Positions 1-8,330 are shown, counted from the stretch's first letter. The stretch: DNA of 64,000 bases from an uncultured Clostridia bacterium (GCA_934178475.1 CAKPQH010000006.1:1-64000); one strand, 5' to 3'. Notes: generated by a model from the letters alone, not told the origin. Numbers and translations are program-made.

Positions 1-47
1 ACTAGTAACAATGACAATGAACCTATACCATTTTTTTTATTTTTCAT
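1..47 (-). CDS. 5' end of an unidentified protein, cut by the window edge
   Basis: An ATG at 45-47 opens a minus-strand frame that leaves the window after about 15 codons (MKNKKNGIGSLSLLL). It has a perfect Shine-Dalgarno GAGGAGG at 56-62, 8 nt from the start, so translation from here is likely. A short basic start running into hydrophobic residues would suit a membrane or exported protein. Nothing more can be said from this piece. It follows the decayed gene at 77-620 and could have been in its operon. Confidence 0.5.
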   Translation of the reverse strand, partial: MKNKKNGIGSLSLLL

Positions 48-76
48 TACAAATACCTCCTCGATAAATTACTATT

Positions 77-620
77 TTATTTTGTTTCCTCTAGTTTTAT
101 TTGCTCTTTTATTTCTAATTTTTTCTTTTCTCTTTCAAATTCTTTTAAACTCTTTTTAGGTGTTGGCATTTCTTCTTGCATCATTCCACCAATATCTACT
201 ATTGCCTTTCTAACTTTTTACCGACCTCATAATATACATCTTTTGCTTCTTTTTCACATTGTACATTATCTTTTATAAGTTTTTGCTTAGTTTGATTTAT
301 TCTAAATAAATTAGCTACTAGTTCGTCTTCATTCATATTATCTAAAATATCTTCTCTATAACGTAATTTTTTTCTTTTAAAAATATCATCAGCAGTTTCT
401 CAATTATATAAACCTTTATAACCTACATTCCGACGGTGTTATTTTCATCAAGTTCACCACTATTTAATATATTATTAATATGTTCAGTTATTGTACTCCT
501 TCCTACATCAAACAATTCTACAATCAAATTTTGAGTAAGCCATATATCGTTATTTATTAACATTACACTAACATTAACATCATTGTTTGAATCCCAAGCT
601 TTTTTCCAGAAAAATTTTTC
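77..620 (-). pseudogene. Decayed DinD/RhuM-like DNA-binding (antirepressor-type) gene
   Basis: Three blocks in different states remain. The first reads NDIWLTQNLIVELFDVGRST then ITEHINNILNSGELDENNT, the helix-turn-helix start seen in RhuM and phage antirepressor-like proteins. The second reads GYKGLYN, a TGA stop, ETADDIFKRK and later ELVANLFRINQTKQKL, which matches the C-terminal half I know from DinD-type proteins (usually GYKGLYGGETADDI). The third, RKAIVDIGGMMQEEMPTPKK, lies in another frame. Lesions: no start codon (a TAG directly precedes the remnant), a missing middle, one nonsense codon where Gly is expected, and one frameshift within an A-run. The gene cannot make a full protein. The family name is from motif memory. 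Confidence 0.7.
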
Positions 621-637
621 CTACTGTCAACTTTGTT

Positions 638-925
638 CTATTCTAAATACATTATTTCTTTACCTAATTTTTTAGCATATTCTATTTCTTTACCAGTTGA
701 ACTGCCAATATATCCATCAACATTAATTACATAAATAGCATCACTTATTTCAATTTTTTTATAGTGCAAGTCTGATAAAATTTGTTGTTCTTCTTTATTA
801 AACTTTCCATCACTATAAACACATTGAATAACTATATATTTATTTTTGATTTCCAACTCTTTAGCCATTTCAATCATTTTATCTTTAAATTTCATACTTC
901 CACAAATAGTAACTATTTTATTCAT
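638..925 (-). CDS. Small nucleoside 2-deoxyribosyltransferase-like protein
   Basis: A 95-aa protein with a Rossmann-like pattern: a first strand and loop VTICGSMKFKDKM, a central DAIYVINVDGYIG and a late GSSTGKEIEYAKKLGK helix. This order (CGS at the start, strand-N-x-D-G, then S-T-x-x-E) is typical of the nucleoside 2-deoxyribosyltransferase/DUF4406 superfamily, which binds nucleotides or nucleosides. Activity on a specific substrate cannot be inferred. The start at 925 is chosen because AGGAGA lies 7 nt upstream at 933-938; the frame opens seven codons earlier without such a site. It ends just before the decayed DinD-like gene, in an accessory region. Confidence 0.65.
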   Translation of the reverse strand: MNKIVTICGSMKFKDKMIEMAKELEIKNKYIVIQCVYSDGKFNKEEQQILSDLHYKKIEISDAIYVINVDGYIGSSTGKEIEYAKKLGKEIMYLE

Positions 926-960
926 ACCTATATCTCCTATAATCATTCATATTTTAACAT

Positions 961-996
961 AAAAACAAGTGACTTTCAACTAATCACTTGTTTTTA
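961..996 (-). terminator. Intrinsic terminator after the fused sigma factor gene
   Basis: AAAAACAAGTGA and TCACTTGTTTTT form a 12-bp stem with a short loop. The T-rich end in the minus direction fits termination of the sigma gene ending at 1038; the A-rich side could also serve the opposite strand. Confidence 0.6.
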
Positions 997-1037
997 AAAC
1001 TATAAATTTAATATATCTAATAATTCTATTTTAAATT

Positions 1038-2654
1038 TCAATCTGTTTTTGCACTGATTAATACATCAGTATCATCTACTTTTAAAGCAAAATAAGGTTT
1101 TTGTTTATCTTGTTCTTTTAAATATAATATAAAATCTTCATTAAAAATAAATTCTCTCCCTTTATTTGATATTGCATTTTTTAATGCTTCTATTAAAGCC
1201 TCACTCTTTACACTTCCACCATAATTATTCAATTCAAAATCTATTGTTTGAATTGCCTGTCTAATATACCAATCTGTTCCCTTAATCATTCTTCCACAAA
1301 GTTCATCATAATTTATTTCATCACTAATTTTTATAATTGGTATATTTAAAATATCATTTTGATTCCATTTCTTTTCTCCATCATATTTTTCTTGTTTCTT
1401 TTGCATCTCTTGATAATTTTCTTCAAAAGACTTATTTTCTCCAGTTGTTCTATACAAATAAACTTCTTCATTTTCTTTTGTTTTCAATTTTATTGCAAAA
1501 TCCTCTTTTGAATTATAAAATAATATTTCTATATTTTTACCTGCGTCTTGCGATGTATCTGGTTCAATCCCAAAATATTTTACTTTTTCTGTTGAATTTC
1601 CAAATGTATTATCTTTTAGTGTAGGGAACCTTTCTAAATAATTAAATTCTTTTTTCAACATTGCATATAAAACATATGATTCCGGAATTTCCCAATCTAC
1701 TTTATCTAATATTTTACTATTTTCATTAAATTTTTGTTTTACTCCATTTTCAATTTCACTCTTTAAATCTAATGTTGCTCCACCATGTATTTTAAAATAT
1801 GAATTAGAATTCAAGTCATTTACTGTAAAAGATTGTTTATTTAATTCTTCTGCTAAATCTGATGCTCCATCTTCAAATTCTATTTTTCCGCCAATAACAT
1901 CATCCATAAAATCATTCCAAACTAAATTAAACGTTCCAACCCATACTTTATTTGTATCAATTGATGATATTTTACTTGTATATGTAGGTGTAATCTTTGC
2001 CTTTCCCACAAATTTTCCTACAATTCTACTTACTGCATATACTCCTCCTGCAAATAAAATACTTATACATAATATTACAATAATTACTTTTGAAACTTTA
2101 TTCATTTCATCAAATCCCTTCTTTATTAAAATTTTTCGTAACTCTTTTTTGCCTCTATGGATAAGATTTTTTACATTTTGAATTGATTCACCAAGTATTT
2201 GTGCTGTCTCTTCATATGTTAATTCTTCAATTTTAACTAAATACATTGCATTTTTATATCTATCATCTAGCATATTTATAGCATTTATTATCTCATTTTG
2301 TTTTTCATTTCTAGTCACAATATCTATAATGTCTTTTTCAATCTGTTCTGATTCATTTGATAAATATTTTTCGTTTATTTCTGTTCTTCTATTTTCCATA
2401 TTTATATGGTTATATGCTCTACTTTTTGCAACCAAATATATATAATATTTGAAAGTATAACCTTCTTTTATTTTACTCTGCAAAACATACATAAAAGTAT
2501 CTTGCGTTATATCTTCTGCTTTCTGATAATCTTTTACTATATTATAAACAAAGTATTCTATTTTTCCCTTATACTTGTTATATAGCAATTCAAAAGCTTC
2601 CTTGTTTCCTTTTAAATATTCATTATATAATTCTATATCTAAATCTTTTTTCAT
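1038..2654 (-). CDS. ECF sigma factor fused to a membrane anchor and an extracytoplasmic domain
   Basis: 538 aa. Residues about 8-80 are sigma region 2 (FELLYNKYKGKIEYFVYNIV, then DYQKAEDITQDTFMYVLQ) and about 122-175 are region 4 (LTYEETAQILGESIQNVKNL then IHRGKKELRKIL, a helix-turn-helix). With no stop, this continues into a transmembrane segment (about 189-208, VSKVIIVILCISILFAGGVY) and some 330 residues predicted outside the cell, of unknown family, ending in PYFALKVDDTDVL. In most bacteria the sigma factor and its membrane partner are separate genes. Here one chain would tether the sigma factor to the membrane, so release would need proteolysis or translation from an internal start (an ATG lies at the junction, MNKVSK). 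A possible ECF-type promoter precedes it. Confidence 0.8.
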   Translation of the reverse strand: MKKDLDIELYNEYLKGNKEAFELLYNKYKGKIEYFVYNIVKDYQKAEDITQDTFMYVLQSKIKEGYTFKYYIYLVAKSRAYNHINMENRRTEINEKYLSNESEQIEKDIIDIVTRNEKQNEIINAINMLDDRYKNAMYLVKIEELTYEETAQILGESIQNVKNLIHRGKKELRKILIKKGFDEMNKVSKVIIVILCISILFAGGVYAVSRIVGKFVGKAKITPTYTSKISSIDTNKVWVGTFNLVWNDFMDDVIGGKIEFEDGASDLAEELNKQSFTVNDLNSNSYFKIHGGATLDLKSEIENGVKQKFNENSKILDKVDWEIPESYVLYAMLKKEFNYLERFPTLKDNTFGNSTEKVKYFGIEPDTSQDAGKNIEILFYNSKEDFAIKLKTKENEEVYLYRTTGENKSFEENYQEMQKKQEKYDGEKKWNQNDILNIPIIKISDEINYDELCGRMIKGTDWYIRQAIQTIDFELNNYGGSVKSEALIEALKNAISNKGREFIFNEDFILYLKEQDKQKPYFALKVDDTDVLISAKTD

Positions 2655-2677
2655 ATCTTACCCTACTTTCATATATA

Positions 2678-2705
2678 CAAACATATGAAATTTTAAAAAG
2701 TTTCA
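2678..2705 (-). promoter_or_regulatory. Possible ECF-type (autoregulatory) promoter
   Basis: TGAAAC at 2700-2705 resembles the AAC-containing -35 element of ECF promoters. Sixteen nt downstream lies TGTTTG, a weak match to the usual CGT-type -10. The implied start site is about 20 nt before the sigma gene. This would fit autoregulation, but the -10 match is poor. Confidence 0.25.
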
Positions 2706-2781
2706 AAATATTGTAATTTTTTTCATTTTACCACATTGTATAAAATATAAAAAGGCACTAACCTTAATAGTCAATACCTTT

Positions 2782-3216
2782 CTATATATTAATATATTTT
2801 TTCACTTTACCATATCTAATACAAATTGATGTAAACTCTTCTCTTTTTTTATTTAAAATCTTATCTACTTCATCAGCCACATTTACAAAATTAGTACTCA
2901 TAAAATGCGTAAATATATATTCAACATTATGTATTTCTTTTCCATATCTAAAGCAAAATTCTCTAATAGGTATTGAAATACTAAATACCCATATTGGAGA
3001 AACAATTATTACTTTTTTATATTTTGATAAATCAATTTTTATGTCATCAATCTTCATATTCCATTTATGCATTCCAAATCTACCGCACCACCAAAATTCT
3101 ATTGTCCCTTCTATTCTTTCTTTTGCTTTTAACTCAACTATATCTGCTCCCAAATCATTTGCTCTTTCATATGCAATCTTTTTAGTATAGCCCATCCTTG
3201 AAAAATAAACTATAAT
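2782..3216 (-). CDS. Flavodoxin-family protein with an apparent ATT start
   Basis: The flavin-phosphate loop is IIVYFSRMGYTKKIA, followed by ADIVELKAKERIEG and a strand KKVIIVSPIWVFSISIP with the W/P pattern of the second FMN loop. About 145 aa, normal for a flavodoxin. The first ATG (3195) would cut off the FMN loop. Extending upstream gives IIVYFS in frame with no ATG, GTG or TTG. An ATT at 3214-3216 has AAGAGG (3225-3230) 8 nt upstream, ideal spacing. Either ATT is the true start (known for infC) or an ATG has mutated and the gene is crippled. The upstream gene stops at 3218, so the two are tightly linked. Confidence 0.7.
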   Translation of the reverse strand: MIVYFSRMGYTKKIAYERANDLGADIVELKAKERIEGTIEFWWCGRFGMHKWNMKIDDIKIDLSKYKKVIIVSPIWVFSISIPIREFCFRYGKEIHNVEYIFTHFMSTNFVNVADEVDKILNKKREEFTSICIRYGKVKKYINI

Positions 3217-3217
3217 A

Positions 3218-3667
3218 TTAATGACCTCTTAAATCAAAATCACTCCATATTCCTTTTGATATCCCCCATGAATAAATCATAAAGTATTTATCTTTATCAT
3301 TCTCATTATACTTTTCAAATTTATAACTTCCATGTTCAATCTTATCAATCTCGCTTGATTTTACCTTTGACACTAAAAAATCCCATTCATTTTTCCTATA
3401 TTGTTTATAATAATCTTCTAACTCTTCTTTTGTCAATTCAGTTTTTATTAATATTGCTCCAAAATATTGCATTCCATTTCCATTACCAGTTAATTTACCT
3501 GCAACAGAAATAGAATCAACTCTCTCTGTATTATTTGGTAGCTCTGCATCTTTTAATTCATTTTCAACTCTTTTTGCAACCATATCATTATATACAGTTA
3601 TATATATTAAAGTCCCTATTAAAATAAATAAAATTATTAAAATAAAAATTAATACTTTTTTACTCAT
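3218..3667 (-). CDS. Single-pass membrane protein of unknown function
   Basis: 149 aa. An N-terminal transmembrane segment (about residues 5-26, VLIFILIILFILIGTLIYIT) is followed by a soluble outer domain of about 120 residues without cysteine. Short proteins of this layout (helix, then a domain with repeated LTKEELEDYYK-like and KYFMIYSWG-like segments) are common in clostridia, but I know no function. AAGGAG precedes the start. The gene ends 1 nt before the likely ATT start of the flavodoxin, suggesting one transcript. Confidence 0.6.
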   Translation of the reverse strand: MSKKVLIFILIILFILIGTLIYITVYNDMVAKRVENELKDAELPNNTERVDSISVAGKLTGNGNGMQYFGAILIKTELTKEELEDYYKQYRKNEWDFLVSKVKSSEIDKIEHGSYKFEKYNENDKDKYFMIYSWGISKGIWSDFDLRGH

Positions 3668-3686
3668 TTTTAACCAATACTCCTTC

Positions 3687-4103
3687 TTACATATTTTCGA
3701 TTTCTTTTACAAATTCAATTATATCCGAATTAACTTCTCTAATTCTTTTATCATCTAAAAGTTTTTTATAAGAAAACCACTTATAATTAATTCCATTTAT
3801 CATAAATTCTTTATTAATCATTATATTTTTTTCATCATCAACTTTTACCAAATAAAAATAGTGATGATATTCTTTATTAACTTTTGCACTTTGAGAAAAT
3901 TTTGTATGAACTTTATCCATTTTCATTGATATATCTATAACATTCACATTTAAACCACTTATAGCTTCTTCTACGTTCTTAATATTCAAATTATCATCTA
4001 TTTTACAATTAGGAAATAGATAACAATCCCATCTACTATCATAATATTGTAAATATTCTCCGTTTTTATTTTTTATAATTATTATCGCATGTTTGCTTTC
4101 CAT
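3687..4103 (-). CDS. NUDIX-fold-like protein lacking the catalytic Nudix box
   Basis: 138 aa. The opening KHAIIIIKNKNGEYLQYYDS, the LFPNCKIDDN turn (where active enzymes have FPGG) and the late YFYLVKVDDEKN and YKWFSYKKLLDD segments follow the NUDIX fold order. The Gx5Ex7REUxEExGU motif is absent: the region after LFPNCKID keeps only VEEAISGLN and lacks the REUxEE core. It is probably a non-hydrolytic relative or a binding protein. GGAGGA lies just before the ATG. It is the first gene of a small run going down to the flavodoxin. Confidence 0.5.
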   Translation of the reverse strand: MESKHAIIIIKNKNGEYLQYYDSRWDCYLFPNCKIDDNLNIKNVEEAISGLNVNVIDISMKMDKVHTKFSQSAKVNKEYHHYFYLVKVDDEKNIMINKEFMINGINYKWFSYKKLLDDKRIREVNSDIIEFVKEIENM

Positions 4104-4209
4104 ACATTATTCCTCCAAATTCTTTTTATTTATCATTACTTATCAATTATATATCAACCATACAATTAATGTCAATGACTTGTTTCTTAGCTTTTCTTGC
4201 CACTCTAAT

Positions 4210-4238
4210 TTGAAAAAATCTTCTTTTAGGTGTATAAT
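4210..4238 (+). promoter_or_regulatory. Near-consensus housekeeping promoter for the 62-aa gene
   Basis: TTGAAA at 4210-4215 and TATAAT at 4233-4238 with a 17-nt spacer. The predicted start site is near 4245, about 25 nt before the ATG at 4271. Confidence 0.75.
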
Positions 4239-4270
4239 AATAGTAGCACCATGGTAAAGGAGGGAAACAT

Positions 4271-4459
4271 ATGTTGAAACCTTTTGAAATTTTTTTATTT
4301 CCAAAAGATATTGAGGCCTTCTTAAAAAGAAAGGTTTCTGGTTTTGAATGGAAAGAGTGGACTGACAATCTTGATATTTCTTCTGCAAGAAATTGCATAA
4401 TTAACGAAGAAAACACAGAAGAAAGATTCTATCTACTTCCAATTCCATCTCAAGCCTAA
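4271..4459 (+). CDS. Unknown 62-aa protein with its own promoter and terminator
   Basis: I do not recognise this protein (starts MLKPFEIFLFPKDIEAFLKR, ends RFYLLPIPSQA). It is soluble, mixed charge and without metal-binding motifs. Expression signals are unusually strong: a near-consensus promoter at 4210-4238, the Shine-Dalgarno AAGGAGG 7 nt before the ATG, and a 14-bp terminator stem beginning 12 nt after the stop. It faces against the surrounding minus-strand genes, and its codons look less AT-biased than its neighbours. It is probably a stand-alone acquired gene. Minus-strand frames over it have no ribosome binding site. Confidence 0.6.
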   Translation: MLKPFEIFLFPKDIEAFLKRKVSGFEWKEWTDNLDISSARNCIINEENTEERFYLLPIPSQA

Positions 4460-4470
4460 ACATATTATAT

Positions 4471-4504
4471 AAGCACGATATCTATTTTTTTAGATATCGT
4501 GCTT
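4471..4504. terminator. Strong bidirectional terminator
   Basis: AAGCACGATATCTA and TAGATATCGTGCTT form a perfect 14-bp stem with a T6 loop, between the 62-aa plus-strand gene and the end of ackA on the minus strand. It probably serves both. Confidence 0.8.
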
Positions 4505-4518
4505 CCCATTTTATTTAT

Positions 4519-5712
4519 TTATTCATTTATTAGTCTTTCAGTTTCTTTAGCAATCATTAACTCTTCATTAGTTGGAACTACCCAAATTTCTACTTTAGAA
4601 TCTTCTTTTGATATTTTCTTTTCTTCTCCTCTTTGGTTATTTAATTCTACATCTAAATTTACACCCATAAACTCTAATTGTTCACATATCCATTTACGTA
4701 TATTAATTTGATTTTCTCCAACTCCACCTGTGAATACTATTGCATCTACGCCTTTCATTGCAACTGCATATTTTGCAATGTAACTTGCAATTGTATATGT
4801 AAACTCACTTACTGCAATTTTTGCTCTTTCATTATCTGTATATGAAGCAGCTTCTATTTCTCTAAAGTCTGGTACTAATCCTGATAAAGCTTGAAGTCCA
4901 GATTTTTTATTTAAAATGCTTTCCATTTCTTCTGGTGAAAGATTCTCTTTTTTCATTATAAATGTTACAACTGAAGGATCTAAATCTCCTGATCTAGTAA
5001 CCATTGGAAGACCTCCTAGTGGTGTTAATCCCATAGAAGTATCTATTGATTTTCCCCCATCAACTGCACATATACTAGATCCTTGTCCTAAATGACAAGT
5101 AACAATTTTTAAATCTTTTATATCTTTACCTTTTATTTCTGCTAATCTTTCAGAAACATACATATGAGATGTTCCGTGGAATCCATATTTTCTTATTCCA
5201 TATTTTTCATAATATTCATATGGTATTGGATAAATATATTTCTCTTTTGGCATTGTTTGATGAAATGCTGTATCAAATACCCCTACCATTGGTTTTCCTG
5301 GCATAACTTTTTTACAAGCTTCTATTCCCATTATTCCTGCTGGATTATGAAGTGGTGCTAAATCTATACATTCTTTTATAACAGAAACCACATTATCATC
5401 TATAATGCATGATTTACTTATTTTTTCTCCACCATGAACTAATCTATGTCCAATAGCATTTACTTCATCTAAACTATCTATTACTTTATATTCTGGGTTA
5501 GTTAATTGTTTTAATGTAAATTCGATTGCTTCTGTATGATTATATGCTTCATGTTCTATTGTTACTTTTCTGCCACATGCTTTATGTGTTATAAAAGCTT
5601 CTTTTTCTCCTATTCTTTCATATTTTCCTGAAGCCATAACTTCATCATTCTCCATATTTATTAATTGATATTTCAATGAAGAACTACCACAATTTAATAC
5701 TAAAATTTTCAT
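4519..5712 (-). CDS. ackA: Acetate kinase
   Basis: Converts acetyl phosphate and ADP to acetate and ATP in the cytoplasm, the last step of fermentative acetate formation. Clear family marks: the N-terminal LNCGSSSLKYQLI, GHRLVHGGE, FDTAFHQTMP, YGFHGTSHMY, HLGQGSSICA and VFTGGVGEN. Length is 397 aa from the ATG at 5712, as expected. The frame opens at a GTG six codons earlier, but AAAGGAAAG sits just before 5712. It follows pta by 35 nt, the usual partner order, so both are on one transcript. Confidence 0.97.
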   Translation of the reverse strand: MKILVLNCGSSSLKYQLINMENDEVMASGKYERIGEKEAFITHKACGRKVTIEHEAYNHTEAIEFTLKQLTNPEYKVIDSLDEVNAIGHRLVHGGEKISKSCIIDDNVVSVIKECIDLAPLHNPAGIMGIEACKKVMPGKPMVGVFDTAFHQTMPKEKYIYPIPYEYYEKYGIRKYGFHGTSHMYVSERLAEIKGKDIKDLKIVTCHLGQGSSICAVDGGKSIDTSMGLTPLGGLPMVTRSGDLDPSVVTFIMKKENLSPEEMESILNKKSGLQALSGLVPDFREIEAASYTDNERAKIAVSEFTYTIASYIAKYAVAMKGVDAIVFTGGVGENQINIRKWICEQLEFMGVNLDVELNNQRGEEKKISKEDSKVEIWVVPTNEELMIAKETERLINE

Positions 5713-5747
5713 TTTATTCTTTCCTTTCACTTTTTATTTTTAATATA

Positions 5748-6743
5748 TTATCCTTGTGCTTGAACACATGTTATTGCAACAACACCAACTATGTCGTCTG
5801 AACTACATCCTCTTGACAAATCATTTACAGGCTTTGCAATTCCTTGACACAAAGGTCCATATGCTTCTGCTTTTGCCAATCTTTGAACTAATTTATATCC
5901 TATATTTCCCGCATCTAAATTAGGAAATATCATTGTATTTGCTTGCCCTGCAACTTTACTTCCAGGCGCTTTACTCTTGGCTATTTCTGGAATAATCGCA
6001 GCATCAAATTGAAGTTCTCCATCTACATCTAAATTTGGTGCTTTTTCCTTTACTAATCTTGTTGCCTCTATAACTTTTTCTGTAAGCTCTGATTTTGCAC
6101 TTCCATATGTTGAATATGAAAGCATTGCAACTTTTGACTTTTTACCCACCAACTGTTCAAAACTCTTTGCAGAAGATATAGCTATTTCAGATAATTCATC
6201 TGCATTAGGATTTTGATTAAGTCCACTATCTCCAAATATAAAAGTACCTTTTTCTCCATATTCACAATTTGGTACACACATAACGAAAAATGCTGATACA
6301 AGTTTTGTTCCAGGTGCTGTTTTTAATATTTGAAGTGCTGGTCTCAAAGTATCTGATGTTGAATGTGCTGCTCCAGATACTAATCCATCTGCATCTTCTG
6401 ACTTAAGCATCATCATTCCAAAATGTGTAGGATCTAATACAACTTTTTTTGCTTCTTCTAAAGTCATTCCTTTATTTTTTCTAAGTTCATATAGTCTTTC
6501 AGCATAAAGTTCTTTTTTATCTGATTTTTCTGGATTTACTATTTGAACTGAAGTCAAATCAAGTCCATATTCTTTAGCACTTTCTTTTATTTTATTTTCA
6601 TTGCCTATTAATATAATTTTAGCAAACTTTTCTTTTGTTACTTTTGCGGCAGCTTCTAATACTCTTCTATCTTCTGCCTCAGGAAGTATAATTGTTTTTA
6701 TGTCTTTACTTGCTCTTACTTTAATTTCTTCTATAAATGACAT
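5748..6743 (-). CDS. pta: Phosphate acetyltransferase
   Basis: Makes acetyl phosphate and CoA from acetyl-CoA and phosphate, feeding AckA. The protein starts MSFIEEIKVRASKDIKTIIL and contains DADGLVSGAAHSTSDTLRPA, AMLSYSTYGSAKSE and DGELQFDAAI, all typical of Pta. 331 aa is the normal length of the short form without the N-terminal regulatory domains. The start at 6743 has AGGAGGA upstream; nine earlier in-frame codons lack one. pta and ackA together give the cell substrate-level ATP. Confidence 0.97.
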   Translation of the reverse strand: MSFIEEIKVRASKDIKTIILPEAEDRRVLEAAAKVTKEKFAKIILIGNENKIKESAKEYGLDLTSVQIVNPEKSDKKELYAERLYELRKNKGMTLEEAKKVVLDPTHFGMMMLKSEDADGLVSGAAHSTSDTLRPALQILKTAPGTKLVSAFFVMCVPNCEYGEKGTFIFGDSGLNQNPNADELSEIAISSAKSFEQLVGKKSKVAMLSYSTYGSAKSELTEKVIEATRLVKEKAPNLDVDGELQFDAAIIPEIAKSKAPGSKVAGQANTMIFPNLDAGNIGYKLVQRLAKAEAYGPLCQGIAKPVNDLSRGCSSDDIVGVVAITCVQAQG

Positions 6744-6819
6744 ATAGATTCCTCCTATTCCGCAAAACATTTTATAATATTATTTTCAAAAATTCAATAC
6801 TAAATAAAAAAATAATAAA

Positions 6820-6849
6820 ATATCCCTCTAAGTTTGTTAGAGAGATATT
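6820..6849 (-). terminator. Terminator after spoVFB
   Basis: Paired TATCCCTCTAA and TTAGAGAGATA (one mismatch) around a 5-nt loop, followed in the minus direction by TTTATTATTTTTTT. It separates spoVFB from the pta-ackA operon. Confidence 0.7.
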
Positions 6850-6853
6850 ATAC

Positions 6854-7432
6854 TTAAAGTAATATTGGTTCTATTTGTTCATTGTCTAATGCTTTTTCTA
6901 CCGTCGGAATTATATATGCTGAATCAAAAACAACTGAACGAGGTTTTGTTATTGGATTATCTTGTTTAAATGGAACAAAATAATAATTCTTCCTATTTAA
7001 TAATGTTCCTATATTTATTGCAGCTGCTGCTAACCCATTATTAGTAGATGGCGCTATAACAACTGGTAAATTATTTCTTAAATGTGATTTAACAGCCATT
7101 AATGCTGGTGTATCTATAATATCACTTGCAAGTTTTGCCATTGTATTTCCACTTGCAGGTGCAACTATCATAATATCTGTTAAATGTTTAGGACCTATAG
7201 GTTCTGCTTCTTGTATAGTATGAATAATTTTATTTTCACATATTTTTTCAATTTCATCTATAAATTCTTTTGCTTTTCCAAATTTTGTATCAAATGAATA
7301 TGTGTTATATGACATTATTGGTAATATATCTGCTTCCATTTTCTTTAAATCTTTTATTATTGGAATCACTTTTGAAAAAGTACAAAATGAACCTGTAAGT
7401 ACAAAACCAACTTTTTTTCCTTTAACCTCCAA
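6854..7432 (-). CDS. spoVFB: Dipicolinate synthase subunit B (flavoprotein)
   Basis: Subunit B works with subunit A in the mother cell to make the spore-core chelator dipicolinate from a lysine-pathway intermediate. The flavoprotein fold is seen in VGFVLTGSFCTFSKVIPIIK, IMIVAPASGNTMAKLASDI and APSTNNGLAAAAINIG, and 192 aa is normal. Subunit A usually lies directly upstream but is not here; only a terminator and a foreign-looking gene precede this one. The only in-frame start is TTG at 7430-7432, 12 nt after AAAGGAGG; a 5-codon ORF (ATG at 7437-7439) overlaps it. This implies a sporulating lineage. Confidence 0.88.
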   Translation of the reverse strand: MEVKGKKVGFVLTGSFCTFSKVIPIIKDLKKMEADILPIMSYNTYSFDTKFGKAKEFIDEIEKICENKIIHTIQEAEPIGPKHLTDIMIVAPASGNTMAKLASDIIDTPALMAVKSHLRNNLPVVIAPSTNNGLAAAAINIGTLLNRKNYYFVPFKQDNPITKPRSVVFDSAYIIPTVEKALDNEQIEPILL

Positions 7433-7538
7433 AATTCATCAAATCCTCCTTTCATATTACATTTATATATAATATGAATTATTTTTAGTTAAAGTTTTAC
7501 TTTTTACATGTATTTTTTACTTTTTCAAACAAAATGTT

Positions 7539-7565
7539 GAAGAGCGGGATAAAATCCCGCCCTTC
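7539..7565 (-). terminator. Terminator of the secreted repeat protein gene
   Basis: GAAG..CGGGAT and ATCCCG..CTTC pair around AAA with two unpaired bases, an unusually GC-rich stem for this region. The minus-strand tail (AACATTTTGTTTG) is T-rich. Confidence 0.65.
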
Positions 7566-7567
7566 AT

Positions 7568-7579
7568 GAGGTTAAGAAA
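7568..7579 (+). repeat. Left copy of a 12-bp inverted repeat flanking the secreted repeat gene
   Basis: GAGGTTAAGAAA here is the exact reverse complement of 9271-9282. The pair brackets the whole gene and its ribosome binding site. Confidence 0.4.
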
Positions 7580-7584
7580 TAGAA

Positions 7585-8330
7585 TTAATCAAGTTCATCT
7601 TCGAAATCAACGTATCTATCAGCTGTGGTATAATAACCATTTGACCAATAGTCGTCTTCTTCGTCAAAGTATTCAAATCTAGTACCAATCTGAATACGTT
7701 CTGATGTATCTGTTTCACCTATAGGCATTGCATATACATAGCCACTTGTGGTAGCGTATACAATATACCCATCAGTAAATGTGATTTCATCAACAGACGA
7801 TGCAATTGTTCTTGATGTCGATGATGAATTATTAGTTCCTTTATAATACAAAGTACTTCCACTCATTAAATACTTATAGTATCTTCCTGAACTTCTGTAA
7901 TAGTAGTAATAACTACCACTTTTCTTTGCATATGGATAATCATCATCATAATAGTCATCATCGTCATCATCGTAATCAAGTTCGTCTTCGAAGTCAACAT
8001 ATCTATCAGCTGTGGTATAATAACCATTTGACCAATAGTCGTCTTCTTCATCAAAATACTCAAATTTAGTACCAATCTGAATACGTTCTGATGTATCTGT
8101 TTCACCTATAGGCATTGCATATACATAACCACTTGTGGTAGCGTACACAATATACCCATCAGTAAATGTGATTTCATCAACAGACGATGCTATTGTTCTT
8201 GATGTCGATGATGAACTTGTCGTTCCTCTGTAATACAAAGTACTTCCACTCATTGAATACTTATAGTATCTTCCTGAACTTCTGTAATAGTAGTAATAAC
8301 CACTTTTCTTTTCTACATAAGGATACTCAT
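7585..8330. repeat. Two near-identical tandem repeats of about 360 bp within the secreted protein gene
   Basis: About 7585-7965 and 7966-8330 match almost base for base (e.g. both carry ATACGTTCTGATGTATCTGT), differing at scattered positions and by a few codons in the acidic linker. Such long direct repeats can expand or contract by recombination. Confidence 0.85.

Noticed and set aside
395..397. TGA read as Gly in the DinD-like gene (alternative code)
   Set aside because: The same gene has a frameshift, a missing middle and no start codon, so simple decay explains it.
4147..4416. Minus-strand ORFs of 81 and 89 aa
   Set aside because: They lie over the promoter and reading frame of the 62-aa plus-strand gene, have no ribosome binding site and overlap each other in two frames.
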